A stretch of 27,229 nucleotides of DNA from Pseudomonadota bacterium (GTDB taxonomy: Bacteria > Pseudomonadota > Alphaproteobacteria > Rhizobiales > Xanthobacteraceae), in contig JAEXHR010000305.1 in NCBI GenBank assembly GCA_023449855.1, forward strand, positions 1 to 27,229, written 5' to 3'. Below are positions 6,840 to 14,316 of this stretch, in pieces. How positions within the stretch are numbered: the first letter of the stretch is position 1; every line of letters begins with the position of its first letter. The position numbers were made by a program, and so were the translations under genes. The notes below the pieces were generated by a model. That model was not told the DNA's origin. It made no database searches and worked only from the letters and a program-made list of their open reading frames with translations.

Positions 6840-9193
6840 AGTGCTTTCCGGTTGAGGCGCAGCGCGTTGGTGACCACGCTCACCGAAGAGAGCGCCATCG
6901 CCGCCGCCGCGATAATGGGCGAGAGCAGAATACCGAACAGCGGATAGAGCGCACCCGCCGCTACGGGCACGCCCGCGACATTGTAGATGAAGGCGAAGAC
7001 GAGATTCTGGCGGATGTTCGACATGGTCGCTTGGCTGAGCCGCCGCGCCCGGACGATGCCAGTCAGGTCGCCCTTGAGCAGCGTGACGCCAGCGCTCTCG
7101 ATCGCGACGTCGGTGCCGGAACCCATGGCGATGCCGACGTCGGCGGCGGCCAACGCGGGGGCGTCGTTGACACCGTCGCCGGCCATGGCGACGACCCGCC
7201 CCTCGCGCTTGAACCTGGCGACCACGGCGCTCTTCTGATCGGGCAGCACCTCGGCTTCGACCTCGTCGATGCCCAGGCGTCGGGCGACCGCTTCCGCGGT
7301 CGTGCGGTTGTCGCCGGTCAGCATGACCACGCGAATGCCCTCCGCCTTGAGCGCGGCGAGCGCTTCTGGTGTCGTGGCCTTCACCGGATCGGCGATCGCG
7401 AAGGCGCCGCCGACTGTGCCGTCGACCCCGATGAAGATCGCGGTGGCGCCATCCCGGCGCAGCGCGTCGGCCTGGCTGGCGAGCGCATCGGTCGCAACCC
7501 CTTTGTCGGCAAGGAACTGCGCATTGCCGAGGACGATGCGCCGCCCTTCGACCGTGCCGAGCGCGCCGCGCCCGGTCGGCGAGTCGAAGTCGATGACGTC
7601 GCTCGTGACGATGCCGCGATCCTTCGCGGCCTCGACGATTGCCAACGCGAGCGGATGCTCGGACGCCCGCTCGACCGAGGCGGCAAGACGCAGCAGCTCG
7701 GCTTCGTCGAAGCCGGGCGCCGGCACGACCTGGGTGACGGCAGGCCGGCCTTCGGTCAGCGTGCCTGTCTTGTCGACGACGAGAGTGTCGACCTTCTCCA
7801 TATGCTCGAGTGCTTCGGCATTTTTGATGAGGACACCGAGCCCGGCGCCGCGGCCGACCCCGACCATGATCGACATCGGCGTTGCCAGCCCCAGTGCGCA
7901 GGGACAGGCGATGATCAGCACGGCGACCGCCGCCACCAGCCCATAGGCGAAGCGCGGCTCGGGACCCCAGATGCCCCAGGCGATGAACGCGACGGCCGCG
8001 ACCGCGATGACCACGGGCACAAACCAGCCCGACACCTGATCGGCGATGCGCTGGATCGGCGCGCGCGAGCGCTGCGCCTCAGCGACCATCTGGACGATGC
8101 GTGCGAGCATGGTATCGCGGCCGACCTTGTCGGCGACGATCACCAGCGCACCGGTCTGGTTGAGCGTGCCGCCGATCACTGTGTCGGCCTTTGCCTTGGT
8201 GACGGGCATGGATTCGCCGGTGACCATCGACTCGTCGAGCGAGGAGCGGCCGTCCTCGACTACGCCGTCGACCGGCACCTTCTCGCCCGGCCGCACCCGC
8301 AGGCGGTCGCCCACCGCAACCAGATCAAGGCTGATTTCCTCTTCGTTCCCATCAGAACCGATCCGGCGCGCGGTCTTTGGTGCAAGGTTGAGCAGCGCCT
8401 TGATCGCGCCCGAGGTGCGTTCCCGCGCGCGCAGTTCGAGCATCTGGCCGAGCAGCACGAGGACGGTGATCACCGCGGCCGCCTCGAAATAGACGGCAAC
8501 CATGCCGTCCTCGCCGCGGAAGGCCGGCGGGAACAGCTGAGGCGCGAGCGTCGCGATGACGCTGTAGATCCAGGCGACCCCGGTCCCCATCGCGATCAGG
8601 GTGAACATGTTGAAGTTGCGGGTCTTGAGCGAGGCCCAGCCACGCTCGAAGAACGGCCAGCCCGCCCACAGCACGACGGGTGTCGCCAGCACGAACTGGA
8701 TCCATACCGAGATAGACATCGGCACGAGGCGATGGATCGCGGGAAAGACATGCGCGCCCATCTCGAGGAACAGCACCGGGAGAGCCAGCACGAGGCCGAC
8801 CCAGAAGCGCCGCGTGAAATCGACTAGCTCGTGGCTGGGGCCGCTGTCGGCGGTCACGGTCGCGGGTTCGAGCGCCATGCCGCAGATCGGACAGGACCCG
8901 GGATGGTCCTGGCGGATCTCGGGATGCATCGGGCAGGTCCAGATCGTGCCTTCGGGCGCCGCGACCGGCGGCGTCGGCGGGCCGAGATAGCGCTCGGGAT
9001 CGGCGATGAATTTGGTCCGGCAGCCCGCGCTGCAGAAATGATAGCTTTCACCGCTATGCTCGGCGTGATGCGCCGTGGTCGCCGGGTCGACGGTCATGCC
9101 GCAGACCGGGTCCTTGACGCCGGTCGCCGCTTTAGCGGTGCCGTGGCCGCCGCAGCAACCGCCGCCATGCGCCGCTCCATGTGTCTCGTTCAT
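6836..9193 (-). CDS. copA: Copper-exporting P1B-type ATPase
   Basis: A 785-residue inner-membrane Cu(I) pump. The N-terminus has no classical HMA fold. It has a Cys/His/Gly-rich start (GGGCCGGHG), a YHS-type domain (C31, C54, C58) and a heavy-metal-binding domain WTCPMHPEI...CPICGM (C87, C101, C104). The core has TGES (325-328), CPC (430-432) in a transmembrane helix, DKTGT (D474), HP (513-514), GDGVND (672-677), and YN (737-738) plus M766/S769/S770 in the last helices. Together these mark the P1B-1 copper type. ATG 9193 was chosen over an upstream frame because AAAGGAG lies 8 nt before it; the upstream part of that frame belongs to a broken methyltransferase gene. It is followed directly by cueR with a 4-base overlap. 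Confidence 0.95.
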   Translation of the reverse strand: MNETHGAAHGGGCCGGHGTAKAATGVKDPVCGMTVDPATTAHHAEHSGESYHFCSAGCRTKFIADPERYLGPPTPPVAAPEGTIWTCPMHPEIRQDHPGSCPICGMALEPATVTADSGPSHELVDFTRRFWVGLVLALPVLFLEMGAHVFPAIHRLVPMSISVWIQFVLATPVVLWAGWPFFERGWASLKTRNFNMFTLIAMGTGVAWIYSVIATLAPQLFPPAFRGEDGMVAVYFEAAAVITVLVLLGQMLELRARERTSGAIKALLNLAPKTARRIGSDGNEEEISLDLVAVGDRLRVRPGEKVPVDGVVEDGRSSLDESMVTGESMPVTKAKADTVIGGTLNQTGALVIVADKVGRDTMLARIVQMVAEAQRSRAPIQRIADQVSGWFVPVVIAVAAVAFIAWGIWGPEPRFAYGLVAAVAVLIIACPCALGLATPMSIMVGVGRGAGLGVLIKNAEALEHMEKVDTLVVDKTGTLTEGRPAVTQVVPAPGFDEAELLRLAASVERASEHPLALAIVEAAKDRGIVTSDVIDFDSPTGRGALGTVEGRRIVLGNAQFLADKGVATDALASQADALRRDGATAIFIGVDGTVGGAFAIADPVKATTPEALAALKAEGIRVVMLTGDNRTTAEAVARRLGIDEVEAEVLPDQKSAVVARFKREGRVVAMAGDGVNDAPALAAADVGIAMGSGTDVAIESAGVTLLKGDLTGIVRARRLSQATMSNIRQNLVFAFIYNVAGVPVAAGALYPLFGILLSPIIAAAAMALSSVSVVTNALRLNRKAL

Positions 9194-9218
9194 CGCCTCG
9201 CTCCTTTCGACGCCTGAC

Positions 9219-9249
9219 GATCTAGGGTCTGACACCGTGTCAGGGTCAA
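9219..9249 (-). promoter_or_regulatory. CueR/MerR-type promoter with 19-nt spacer
   Basis: On the minus strand: -35 TTGACC (9244-9249), a 19-nt spacer, then -10 TAGATC (9219-9224), 26 nt before the ATPase start codon. A long dyad (ACCCTGACAC-G-GTGTCAGACCCT, one base unpaired) is centred in the spacer. An over-long spacer filled by a dyad is the hallmark of MerR-family activated promoters, and the cueR gene lies in this operon. Confidence 0.88.
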
Positions 9250-9254
9250 TACGT

Positions 9255-9552
9255 AATCGCCTAAGTGGCCAAATCGGCGGGCCCGTTCGCTCGGCCGCCA
9301 TCAGGCCGGGGAGCACGCCGTCGGCATTGGGCTGGGTATCGTCGATGCCATCGAGCCCGCTGCACGGTCAGGCGGAAGGCGAGCCGCATGAGACCCGTGC
9401 TGGCGGCCATAATCGGCGATTACCAGGCGCCAATCCGGGCGCAGCATGGCAAGCATGGCGGCACGCCACCGCTTCTCCCGCGCCCACAGGCGGATCGCGC
9501 GATCATAGTCTTTCGTCGATCCAGTCCCGCGCGGCGGGGTGTACGATTGCAT
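9255..9552 (-). pseudogene. SAM-dependent methyltransferase remnant (internal deletion, frameshifts)
   Basis: The frame opens at ATG 9550-9552 after a good ribosome site (GGGAGAAG) with SYTPPRGTGSTKDYDRAIRLWAREKRWRAAMLAM. This looks like the N-terminus of a class I methyltransferase. It jumps at once to WRLVIADYGRQ, which looks like the strand after the glycine-rich fold, so the SAM-binding GxGxG core is missing. The reading frame then shifts to MRLAFRLTVQRA and again to LDGIDDTQPNADGVLPGLMAAE. The 3' end runs into the promoter of the ATPase gene. It sits between copD and the ATPase gene in the same orientation. Identity of the parent family is inferred from these blocks. The decay itself is visible. 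Confidence 0.65.
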
Positions 9553-9588
9553 TGGCTTCTCCCAACGCGAGGCGTTCGAAACGATAAA

Positions 9589-10533
9589 CTACATCGACAT
9601 GGGTGGCGACAGTGTCCCCAGCCAGGCGACCAGCCCGAGAATGACGATCGCAAGACCGCCTTCGACGACGAGGCTCGCGCGCAGCAGCGCCTGCGCCCGT
9701 GGCGCGTCCTCTTCCTCGATCGCCTGCGCAAGTGCCGGGGTCAGGCGATAACGGTTGAGCGCGGCCAGGCCCAGCATGCCGGCGAAGAGCAGCAGCTTGG
9801 CGATGAGCAGCAGGCCGTAGGTCGACTGCCCGAGAGACGCGATGTTGCCCGGGCCGACCAGGAACCAGCCGTTCACCGTCCCGGTCAGGATCAGCAGGGC
9901 GACGATGATCGTGCCGACGAGGGAGAAGCCCCGCAGCGCTTCCTCGGCGAGCATGACCCGGTCCATGTCTTCAGTGGCGAGATCATCGGTTGCGAGCCTG
10001 GTAAGAACCAGCGCAAGGAATGCGGCAAGCGCGCCGACCCAGGCGCCCGCGGCGAGCAGATGGATGAGATCGGCCCCCAGTTGCAGCCAGCCCGCCTCGC
10101 CTTCGCCGGCCGCGCCATGCCCGCTCCAGGCGAGGGTCGCGAGTGCGACCGCGCCTGCCAGAGTGGAGGCGATGAAGGCAGGACGGGATTGCCGGCGATA
10201 GAAGGGGATGGAGAGCAGAAGAACGAGGAGCGCGACGAGGCGCGCCTTCAGCGCCGTTCCCATGGACGTGCCGTTGAACAGCTCTGCGACCATGGAAAGA
10301 TCAGGCTGGGTGAGCGGCAGCCCGGTCATGGCCGCTGCCTGCAACGCGAACCCCAGCGCCGACAGCAGGAGGGCGAGACAGGCGAGACCGGCCACCATTG
10401 CTACCATCGGCAGATGCCGCTGTACCATCCGGCCGCCGCCGGGCGCATAGAGCGCGAACAGCGGCAGGCCGAACAACAGGCCGAGATCGACGTAGAGCGC
10501 CCAGCGGACGGCGACGAGTGCCACGTCGTTCAT
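9589..10533 (-). CDS. copD: Copper resistance protein CopD
   Basis: A 314-residue inner-membrane protein with about eight hydrophobic helices. The CopD-type central block includes WSGHGAAGEG, HLLAAGAWVGALAAF and the GTVNGWF loop. CopD/PcoD acts with periplasmic CopC in moving copper across the inner membrane in proteobacteria. The start codon lies 4 nt after the copC stop, so the two form an operon, as is usual. Downstream in the same direction come the broken methyltransferase and the ATPase operon. It is probably transcribed from the ECF-type promoter in front of copC. Confidence 0.9.
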   Translation of the reverse strand: MNDVALVAVRWALYVDLGLLFGLPLFALYAPGGGRMVQRHLPMVAMVAGLACLALLLSALGFALQAAAMTGLPLTQPDLSMVAELFNGTSMGTALKARLVALLVLLLSIPFYRRQSRPAFIASTLAGAVALATLAWSGHGAAGEGEAGWLQLGADLIHLLAAGAWVGALAAFLALVLTRLATDDLATEDMDRVMLAEEALRGFSLVGTIIVALLILTGTVNGWFLVGPGNIASLGQSTYGLLLIAKLLLFAGMLGLAALNRYRLTPALAQAIEEEDAPRAQALLRASLVVEGGLAIVILGLVAWLGTLSPPMSM

Positions 10534-10537
10534 GGCG

Positions 10538-10915
10538 TCACTTGACGGTAAAGGCGAGATTGCCCTGGATGCGGTGCGTGTCGGTCGAGACGACGTGCCA
10601 GGCGACCTGATAGCTGCCCGCCATGAGCGGCTTGGCGAGCGTCAGCACGAGCGTCTTGTCGCCTTCGACGGACGTCTTGAAGCCGGTTACCGCCATGCGG
10701 TGGTTGGGCATGCCGGGCATGCCGGTCATCACGATCTCGGCGCCCGACAGCTTCGGCATCAGACCTTCACTGAAGGTGAGCGTGATACGCGAAGGCGCCG
10801 AGACGCTGGCGTTCGCGGCGGGCGTCGAGGACACAAGCTTGGGATGCGCGTAGGCCGGAGCAGAAACACTCAGGCCGACGGCGGCGATAACTGCGAGAGG
10901 CGAAAAGAAACGCAT
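10538..10915 (-). CDS. copC: Periplasmic copper-binding protein CopC
   Basis: A 125-residue secreted protein. The signal peptide is residues 1-23 (cleavage AYA|HPKL), so the mature N-terminus is a histidine (H24). The CopC Cu(II) site is complete: H24 together with D112 and H114 (STDTHRIQG), the same D-x-H spacing as in characterised CopC proteins. A Met-rich loop MTGMPGMPNHRM (63-74) could supply a Cu(I) site. It is the first gene of the copCD unit, divergent from the CnrYXH-like operon. A bipartite promoter element matching those before the other copper operons lies just upstream. Confidence 0.94.
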   Translation of the reverse strand: MRFFSPLAVIAAVGLSVSAPAYAHPKLVSSTPAANASVSAPSRITLTFSEGLMPKLSGAEIVMTGMPGMPNHRMAVTGFKTSVEGDKTLVLTLAKPLMAGSYQVAWHVVSTDTHRIQGNLAFTVK

Positions 10916-10945
10916 TGGAACATTCTCCTGTAGATCCCATGAGAC

Positions 10946-10973
10946 AATACGCAGCCCGAGCCCCCACCCCTCG
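10946..10973 (-). promoter_or_regulatory. ECF-type promoter, copy 1 (copC)
   Basis: On the minus strand: CGAGGG at 10968-10973, a 16-nt spacer, then CGTATT at 10946-10951 preceded by CTG. The distance to the copC start codon is about 30 nt, sensible for a -10. The same -35/-10 words with identical spacing occur before the sigma operon, the multicopper oxidase and the TonB receptor. Confidence 0.7.
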
Positions 10974-10996
10974 CAATTATTCTTTTCAATCTACAG

Positions 10997-11024
10997 CAAG
11001 GGTTCCTGGACCATCGTGCGTATT
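10997..11024 (+). promoter_or_regulatory. ECF-type promoter, copy 2 (sigma operon, autoregulation)
   Basis: CAAGGG (10997-11002), a 16-nt spacer, then CGTATT (11019-11024) preceded by GTG. It ends 24 nt before the start codon of the anti-sigma-like gene. It lies back to back with the copC copy in the 133-nt divergent region. ECF sigma operons typically transcribe themselves, which supports the assignment. Confidence 0.7.
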
Positions 11025-11048
11025 GAAGGATGAAGACGGAGAAGCACC

Positions 11049-11321
11049 ATGGATGAACTTGACCACCTGCTCTCGCGGTTGCGCGATGCGCCTCTCGATC
11101 CCAGGCTCGGCGGCCTGGAAAGCCGGGTCATGGCGGAAATAGCGCGCATCCGGGCCATACCAAGCCTTGGCGCTATGACGTTCGGCATCGCGGCCGCAAC
11201 CGCGCTGTTCATCGGAATTGCCGGCTCGGCAGTTCCGACACGGTCTGCTGATGCCAAACCGCTATCGCCCTTCGATGCTCGGCTCGCGCTTGCGCCCTCG
11301 ACGCTGCTGAGCTCGCAGTGA
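11049..11321 (+). CDS. CnrY-like membrane anti-sigma factor
   Basis: A 90-residue protein: a short cytoplasmic N-terminus (about 1-40, MDELDHLLSRLRDAPLDPRLGGLESRV begins in the family manner), one transmembrane helix (about 42-62, MTFGIAAATALFIGIAGSAV) and a short periplasmic tail. Size and topology match CnrY (about 95 residues), which sequesters the sigma factor CnrH at the membrane. Sequence similarity is weak, so the call rests mainly on position: it directly precedes a CnrX-like sensor and an ECF sigma gene. Its stop overlaps the start of the sensor gene. An ECF-type promoter precedes it. Confidence 0.72.
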   Translation: MDELDHLLSRLRDAPLDPRLGGLESRVMAEIARIRAIPSLGAMTFGIAAATALFIGIAGSAVPTRSADAKPLSPFDARLALAPSTLLSSQ

Positions 11322-11761
11322 TGCGCGACCGCCGCCGGCTCCTGCTCCTCGTCCTGGTGACCTTCGCCGCGGCGATCGCTGGCGTTGTCATTGGCCGCGT
11401 CTATGTGGTTCCAGTGCGCCCGGTCGAAAATGAGCTGCACGAGCTGCTCCATCGCGATCTGAAGCTGAATTCAGCGCAACACAGCCGACTCGAGACAATC
11501 GAGAAGAACTACGCGATCCGGCGTCAAGCGCTGGAGGCCGAATTGCGCGCCGACAATGCGCGTCTCGCGGAAGCGATCGAAGCGGAGCATGGCTATGGCC
11601 CGCAAGTCGCAACTGCGGTGGATCGCTCGCACCAGGCCATGGGCGCGCTGCAGAAAGAAACACTTGAGCATATCTTCGCGATGCGGGCCGTGCTGCGCCC
11701 GGATCAGACGGACAAATTCGACGACGCCGTGGTGAAAGCGCTGACGGCCAAATCCGAATGA
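11321..11761 (+). CDS. CnrX-like periplasmic heavy-metal sensor
   Basis: A 146-residue membrane-anchored periplasmic helical protein: an N-terminal transmembrane segment (about 7-29), then a long helical hairpin with HELLHRDLKLNSAQHSRLETIEKNY. Counting from this ATG, H40, H44, E61, H117 and M121 fall at the relative positions of H42, H46, E63, H119 and M123 of Cupriavidus CnrX, the residues I recall as the Ni/Co ligands. All five are kept with one constant offset. A GTG at 11318 is an alternative start. The gene overlaps the anti-sigma (TGATG) and the sigma gene (ATGA). It probably senses a periplasmic metal and releases the sigma factor. Which metal it senses here is open, since all neighbouring genes handle copper. 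Confidence 0.85.
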   Translation: MRDRRRLLLLVLVTFAAAIAGVVIGRVYVVPVRPVENELHELLHRDLKLNSAQHSRLETIEKNYAIRRQALEAELRADNARLAEAIEAEHGYGPQVATAVDRSHQAMGALQKETLEHIFAMRAVLRPDQTDKFDDAVVKALTAKSE

Positions 11762-12324
11762 CCGCGTGCCTCCCCGACTGCTCGGACGGGGAGCTCGCGG
11801 CTCTGGCGCTTGGAGGCCGGCAAGCGGCCTATGGCGAGCTGGTCCGCCGGCATCAAGGTTGGGTTCACCGGCTCGTGCGCAGCCATGTCGGATCTATGGA
11901 TGAGGCATTGGATGTCACCCAGGCGAGCTTCGTCGCGGCCTTTGCCGCACTCAACCGCTATGACGTAACCCGACCCTTCCAGGTCTGGATGTCCCGGATT
12001 GTCATCAACAAATGCCATGACTGGCGGCGTCGGCGAGCGGTTCGAAATTTCTTTGCCCTAGCCCTACCGCTCGGCGAGGCGGACGGCGTCGCCGACGACG
12101 CACCGCTGCCCGATCAGGCGATCGGGGCCGAACAGCAGCTCGCGCAAGCAATGAAAGCGATTGCTGCCCTGCCGTCTTCCCTCAAGGACACGCTTATTTT
12201 GCGTACGATCGACGAGAAATCGGAAGCTGAAACCGCCGAAATTCTCGGGATCAGCCAGAAGGCGGTCGAAACGCGCCTCTATCGAGCTAGGGCACGCCTT
12301 TCGGAAATATTAAAGAAAGTTTGA
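11758..12324 (+). CDS. ECF-type RNA polymerase sigma factor (CnrH-like)
   Basis: A 188-residue two-domain ECF sigma factor. Region 2 covers about 21-95 (YGELVRRHQGWVHRLVRSHVG ... DVTQASFVAAFAALNRYD ... FQVWMSRIVINKCHDWRRRR). Region 4 covers about 130-186 (ALPSSLKDTLILRTIDEKSEAETAEILGISQKAVETRLYRARARL). The length equals CnrH (about 190). It ends an overlapping three-gene unit with the anti-sigma and sensor. Its stop codon is embedded in the -35 element of the next promoter. Predicted targets are the four AGGG-N16-CGTATT promoters in this window. Assignment as ECF sigma is certain; the CnrH subgroup follows from the operon. Confidence 0.92.
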   Translation: MTACLPDCSDGELAALALGGRQAAYGELVRRHQGWVHRLVRSHVGSMDEALDVTQASFVAAFAALNRYDVTRPFQVWMSRIVINKCHDWRRRRAVRNFFALALPLGEADGVADDAPLPDQAIGAEQQLAQAMKAIAALPSSLKDTLILRTIDEKSEAETAEILGISQKAVETRLYRARARLSEILKKV

Positions 12325-12349
12325 GGGGGATGAGGCCATGCTGCGTATT
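12322..12349 (+). promoter_or_regulatory. ECF-type promoter, copy 3 (multicopper oxidase operon)
   Basis: TGAGGG (12322-12327), a 16-nt spacer, then CGTATT (12344-12349) preceded by CTG. The first three bases are the TGA stop of the sigma gene. It lies 41 nt before the oxidase start codon. This would let the sigma factor drive the oxidase operon independently of read-through. Confidence 0.7.
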
Positions 12350-12390
12350 CCCAATAGGTACGCCCTCTTTCTTAAAGCTGAGACAACCGA

Positions 12391-14316
12391 ATGATTTCTG
12401 CTCTCGACCGCCGCCAGTTCCTCCGCGGCGCGGCCCTCGCCGGCGGCGGCGCCGCATTATCAGCCTGGCTGCCGGCCTGGGCGCAGACGATCTCGCCGGG
12501 GATGCGACCGACGCTGCCGACCGTGTCGGGCGAAGACATTACGCTCACCATCGCCCGGCAGTCGATGACCATCGACGGGCGCAAGTTCCGGGCAATCGGC
12601 CTCAACGGCACGGTCCCCGCCCCGCTGATCCGGCTGCGCGAGGGCCAGCGCGTGCGGCTCAACGTCATCAATCAGCTGGAGGAGGACAGCTCGATCCACT
12701 GGCACGGGCTGATCCTGCCGGCCAATATGGACGGTGTGCCGGGCGTGTCTTTTCCGGGCATCAAGCCGGGCTCGAACTACCTCTACCAGTTCTCCGTCGT
12801 GCAAAGCGGCACCTACTGGTACCACAGCCATTCAGGCCTGCAGGAACAGGAAGGCCATTACGGCCCGATCATCATCGATCCCGCCGGTGCCGATCCGGTC
12901 GCCTATGACCGCGAGCATGTCATCGTGCTCGCCGATCACAGCGCGCTCTCGCCGCAGGCGATCTTCCGGCGCCTCAAGGTCAACCCCGGCCATTTCAATT
13001 TCCAGCGCCAGACCCTGGCCGGGCTCCTGTCGGGCAAGGATCAGCCGCTCAAGGACCGGCTCGACTGGGGCCAGATGCGGATGGACCCGGCCGACATCTC
13101 CGATGTGACCGGATCCACCTACACCTATCTCGTCAACGGCCATGGTCCGATGGACAACTGGACCGCGCTCTTCACCCCGGGCGAACGGGTGCGGCTGCGG
13201 GTCATCAATGCGTCGGCGATGACCACCTTCAACGTCCGCATCCCCGGCCTGCCGCTGACCATCGTCCAGGCCGACGGGCAGAATGTGGTGCCGGTCACCG
13301 TCGACGAGTTCCAGGTTGGTGTTGCCGAGACCTACGACGTCGTTGTCAGCCCAGGCGATGACAAGGCCTACACCCTTGTCGGCGAGGCGATCGACCGCTC
13401 GGGCATGGCGCGTGCCACGCTCGCGCCGCGCGCCGGCATGGCCGGCGAGGTTCCCCCCTTACGCAAACGGCCGCTCGCCGACATGAAGGACATGGGCATG
13501 GACATGTCCTCGATGCCGGGCATGGAAGGCATGGACATGTCGGGCGGCGCTATGCGGGGCGTCGATCCGACGGCCGAGAAGAACGCGTCCGCGCGCCTCG
13601 CGACCGGCGCGGCGGCAGCGATGGCGACCATGGACAATAGCGCCATGGCAGGCATGGATCATTCGGGGATGGATCATTCCGCGATGAGCGGGATGGACCA
13701 CGGCGCGATGGGCGCCGATGGCCAGATGGCGGGCATGGACCATGGCGGGCACGCGATGGGGTCGATGAAGATGCGAGACTTCTCGAACGCGCCGCAGGTG
13801 AAGCGCGACCCGAGCGTCCAGACCATCTCGCCGATGCCCGTCGACCGCACCGGCGAGCCCGGCCAGGGCCTCGCCGACGTCGGCCACAAGGTGCTTGTCT
13901 ACAGGGACCTGATGGCGCTCGATCGCAATCCGGACGTGCGCGCGCCGAGCCGCAGCATCGACATTCACCTCACCGGCAACATGGAGCGGTTCATGTGGTC
14001 GTTCGACGGCGAAAAAATGTCGGACCATCACGAGCCGATCCCCTTCATCGAAGGCGAGCGGGTGCGCGTCAATCTCATCAACGACACGATGATGGGGCAT
14101 CCGATCCATATTCACGGGCATTTTTTCGAGCTGGTGACGGGGCATGGCGATCATGCGCCACGCAAGCATACGGTAATCGTCCAGCCCGGCGGCAAGGTGA
14201 CCTGGGACTTCACCGCCGACGCGGTCGGCGACTGGGCCTTCCACTGTCATCTCCTCTACCACATGCATGCCGGGATGATGCGGGTCGTGAGCGTCCGTCC
14301 GAAGGGAGACGCGTAA
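12391..14316 (+). CDS. Copper-resistance multicopper oxidase (PcoA/CopA family)
   Basis: A 641-residue Tat-exported oxidase: twin-arginine signal DRRQFLRGAALAGG (6-19), three cupredoxin domains and the copper motifs HWHG (103-106), YHSHS (144-148), HPIHIHGHFF (about 570-579) and FHCHLLYHMHAGMM (about 617-630). The last contains the type 1 copper Cys. A long Met/His/Asp-rich insert (about 360-460, with MGMDMSSMPGMEGMDMSG and repeated MDHS units) is typical of PcoA and is thought to bind Cu(I). Family role: periplasmic Cu(I) oxidation. It heads an operon with the outer-membrane CopB gene, which starts inside its stop codon (TAATG). It should not be confused with the P-type ATPase also called CopA. 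Confidence 0.95.
   Translation: MISALDRRQFLRGAALAGGGAALSAWLPAWAQTISPGMRPTLPTVSGEDITLTIARQSMTIDGRKFRAIGLNGTVPAPLIRLREGQRVRLNVINQLEEDSSIHWHGLILPANMDGVPGVSFPGIKPGSNYLYQFSVVQSGTYWYHSHSGLQEQEGHYGPIIIDPAGADPVAYDREHVIVLADHSALSPQAIFRRLKVNPGHFNFQRQTLAGLLSGKDQPLKDRLDWGQMRMDPADISDVTGSTYTYLVNGHGPMDNWTALFTPGERVRLRVINASAMTTFNVRIPGLPLTIVQADGQNVVPVTVDEFQVGVAETYDVVVSPGDDKAYTLVGEAIDRSGMARATLAPRAGMAGEVPPLRKRPLADMKDMGMDMSSMPGMEGMDMSGGAMRGVDPTAEKNASARLATGAAAAMATMDNSAMAGMDHSGMDHSAMSGMDHGAMGADGQMAGMDHGGHAMGSMKMRDFSNAPQVKRDPSVQTISPMPVDRTGEPGQGLADVGHKVLVYRDLMALDRNPDVRAPSRSIDIHLTGNMERFMWSFDGEKMSDHHEPIPFIEGERVRVNLINDTMMGHPIHIHGHFFELVTGHGDHAPRKHTVIVQPGGKVTWDFTADAVGDWAFHCHLLYHMHAGMMRVVSVRPKGDA

Noticed and set aside
6818..8827. 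A 669-codon open frame on the plus strand
   Set aside because: It is antisense to the copper ATPase gene, is dominated by Arg/Asp/Gly/His low-complexity residues, and has no family motif; it reflects high GC at third codon positions.
9246..9251. CGTATT on the minus strand upstream of copA
   Set aside because: No AGGG at the 16-nt spacing; it overlaps the -35 side of the well-supported CueR promoter. Similar lone AATACG words at 604 and 5824 were also dismissed.
9265..10545. A 426-codon plus-strand open frame
   Set aside because: Antisense to copD and the methyltransferase remnant, with the composition of a GC shadow frame.
13600..13760. Repeated GGCATGGA-type units in the oxidase gene as a possible CRISPR or satellite array
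   Set aside because: They are in-frame codons of the Met/His-rich insert with irregular spacing; no repeat-spacer structure is present anywhere in the window.
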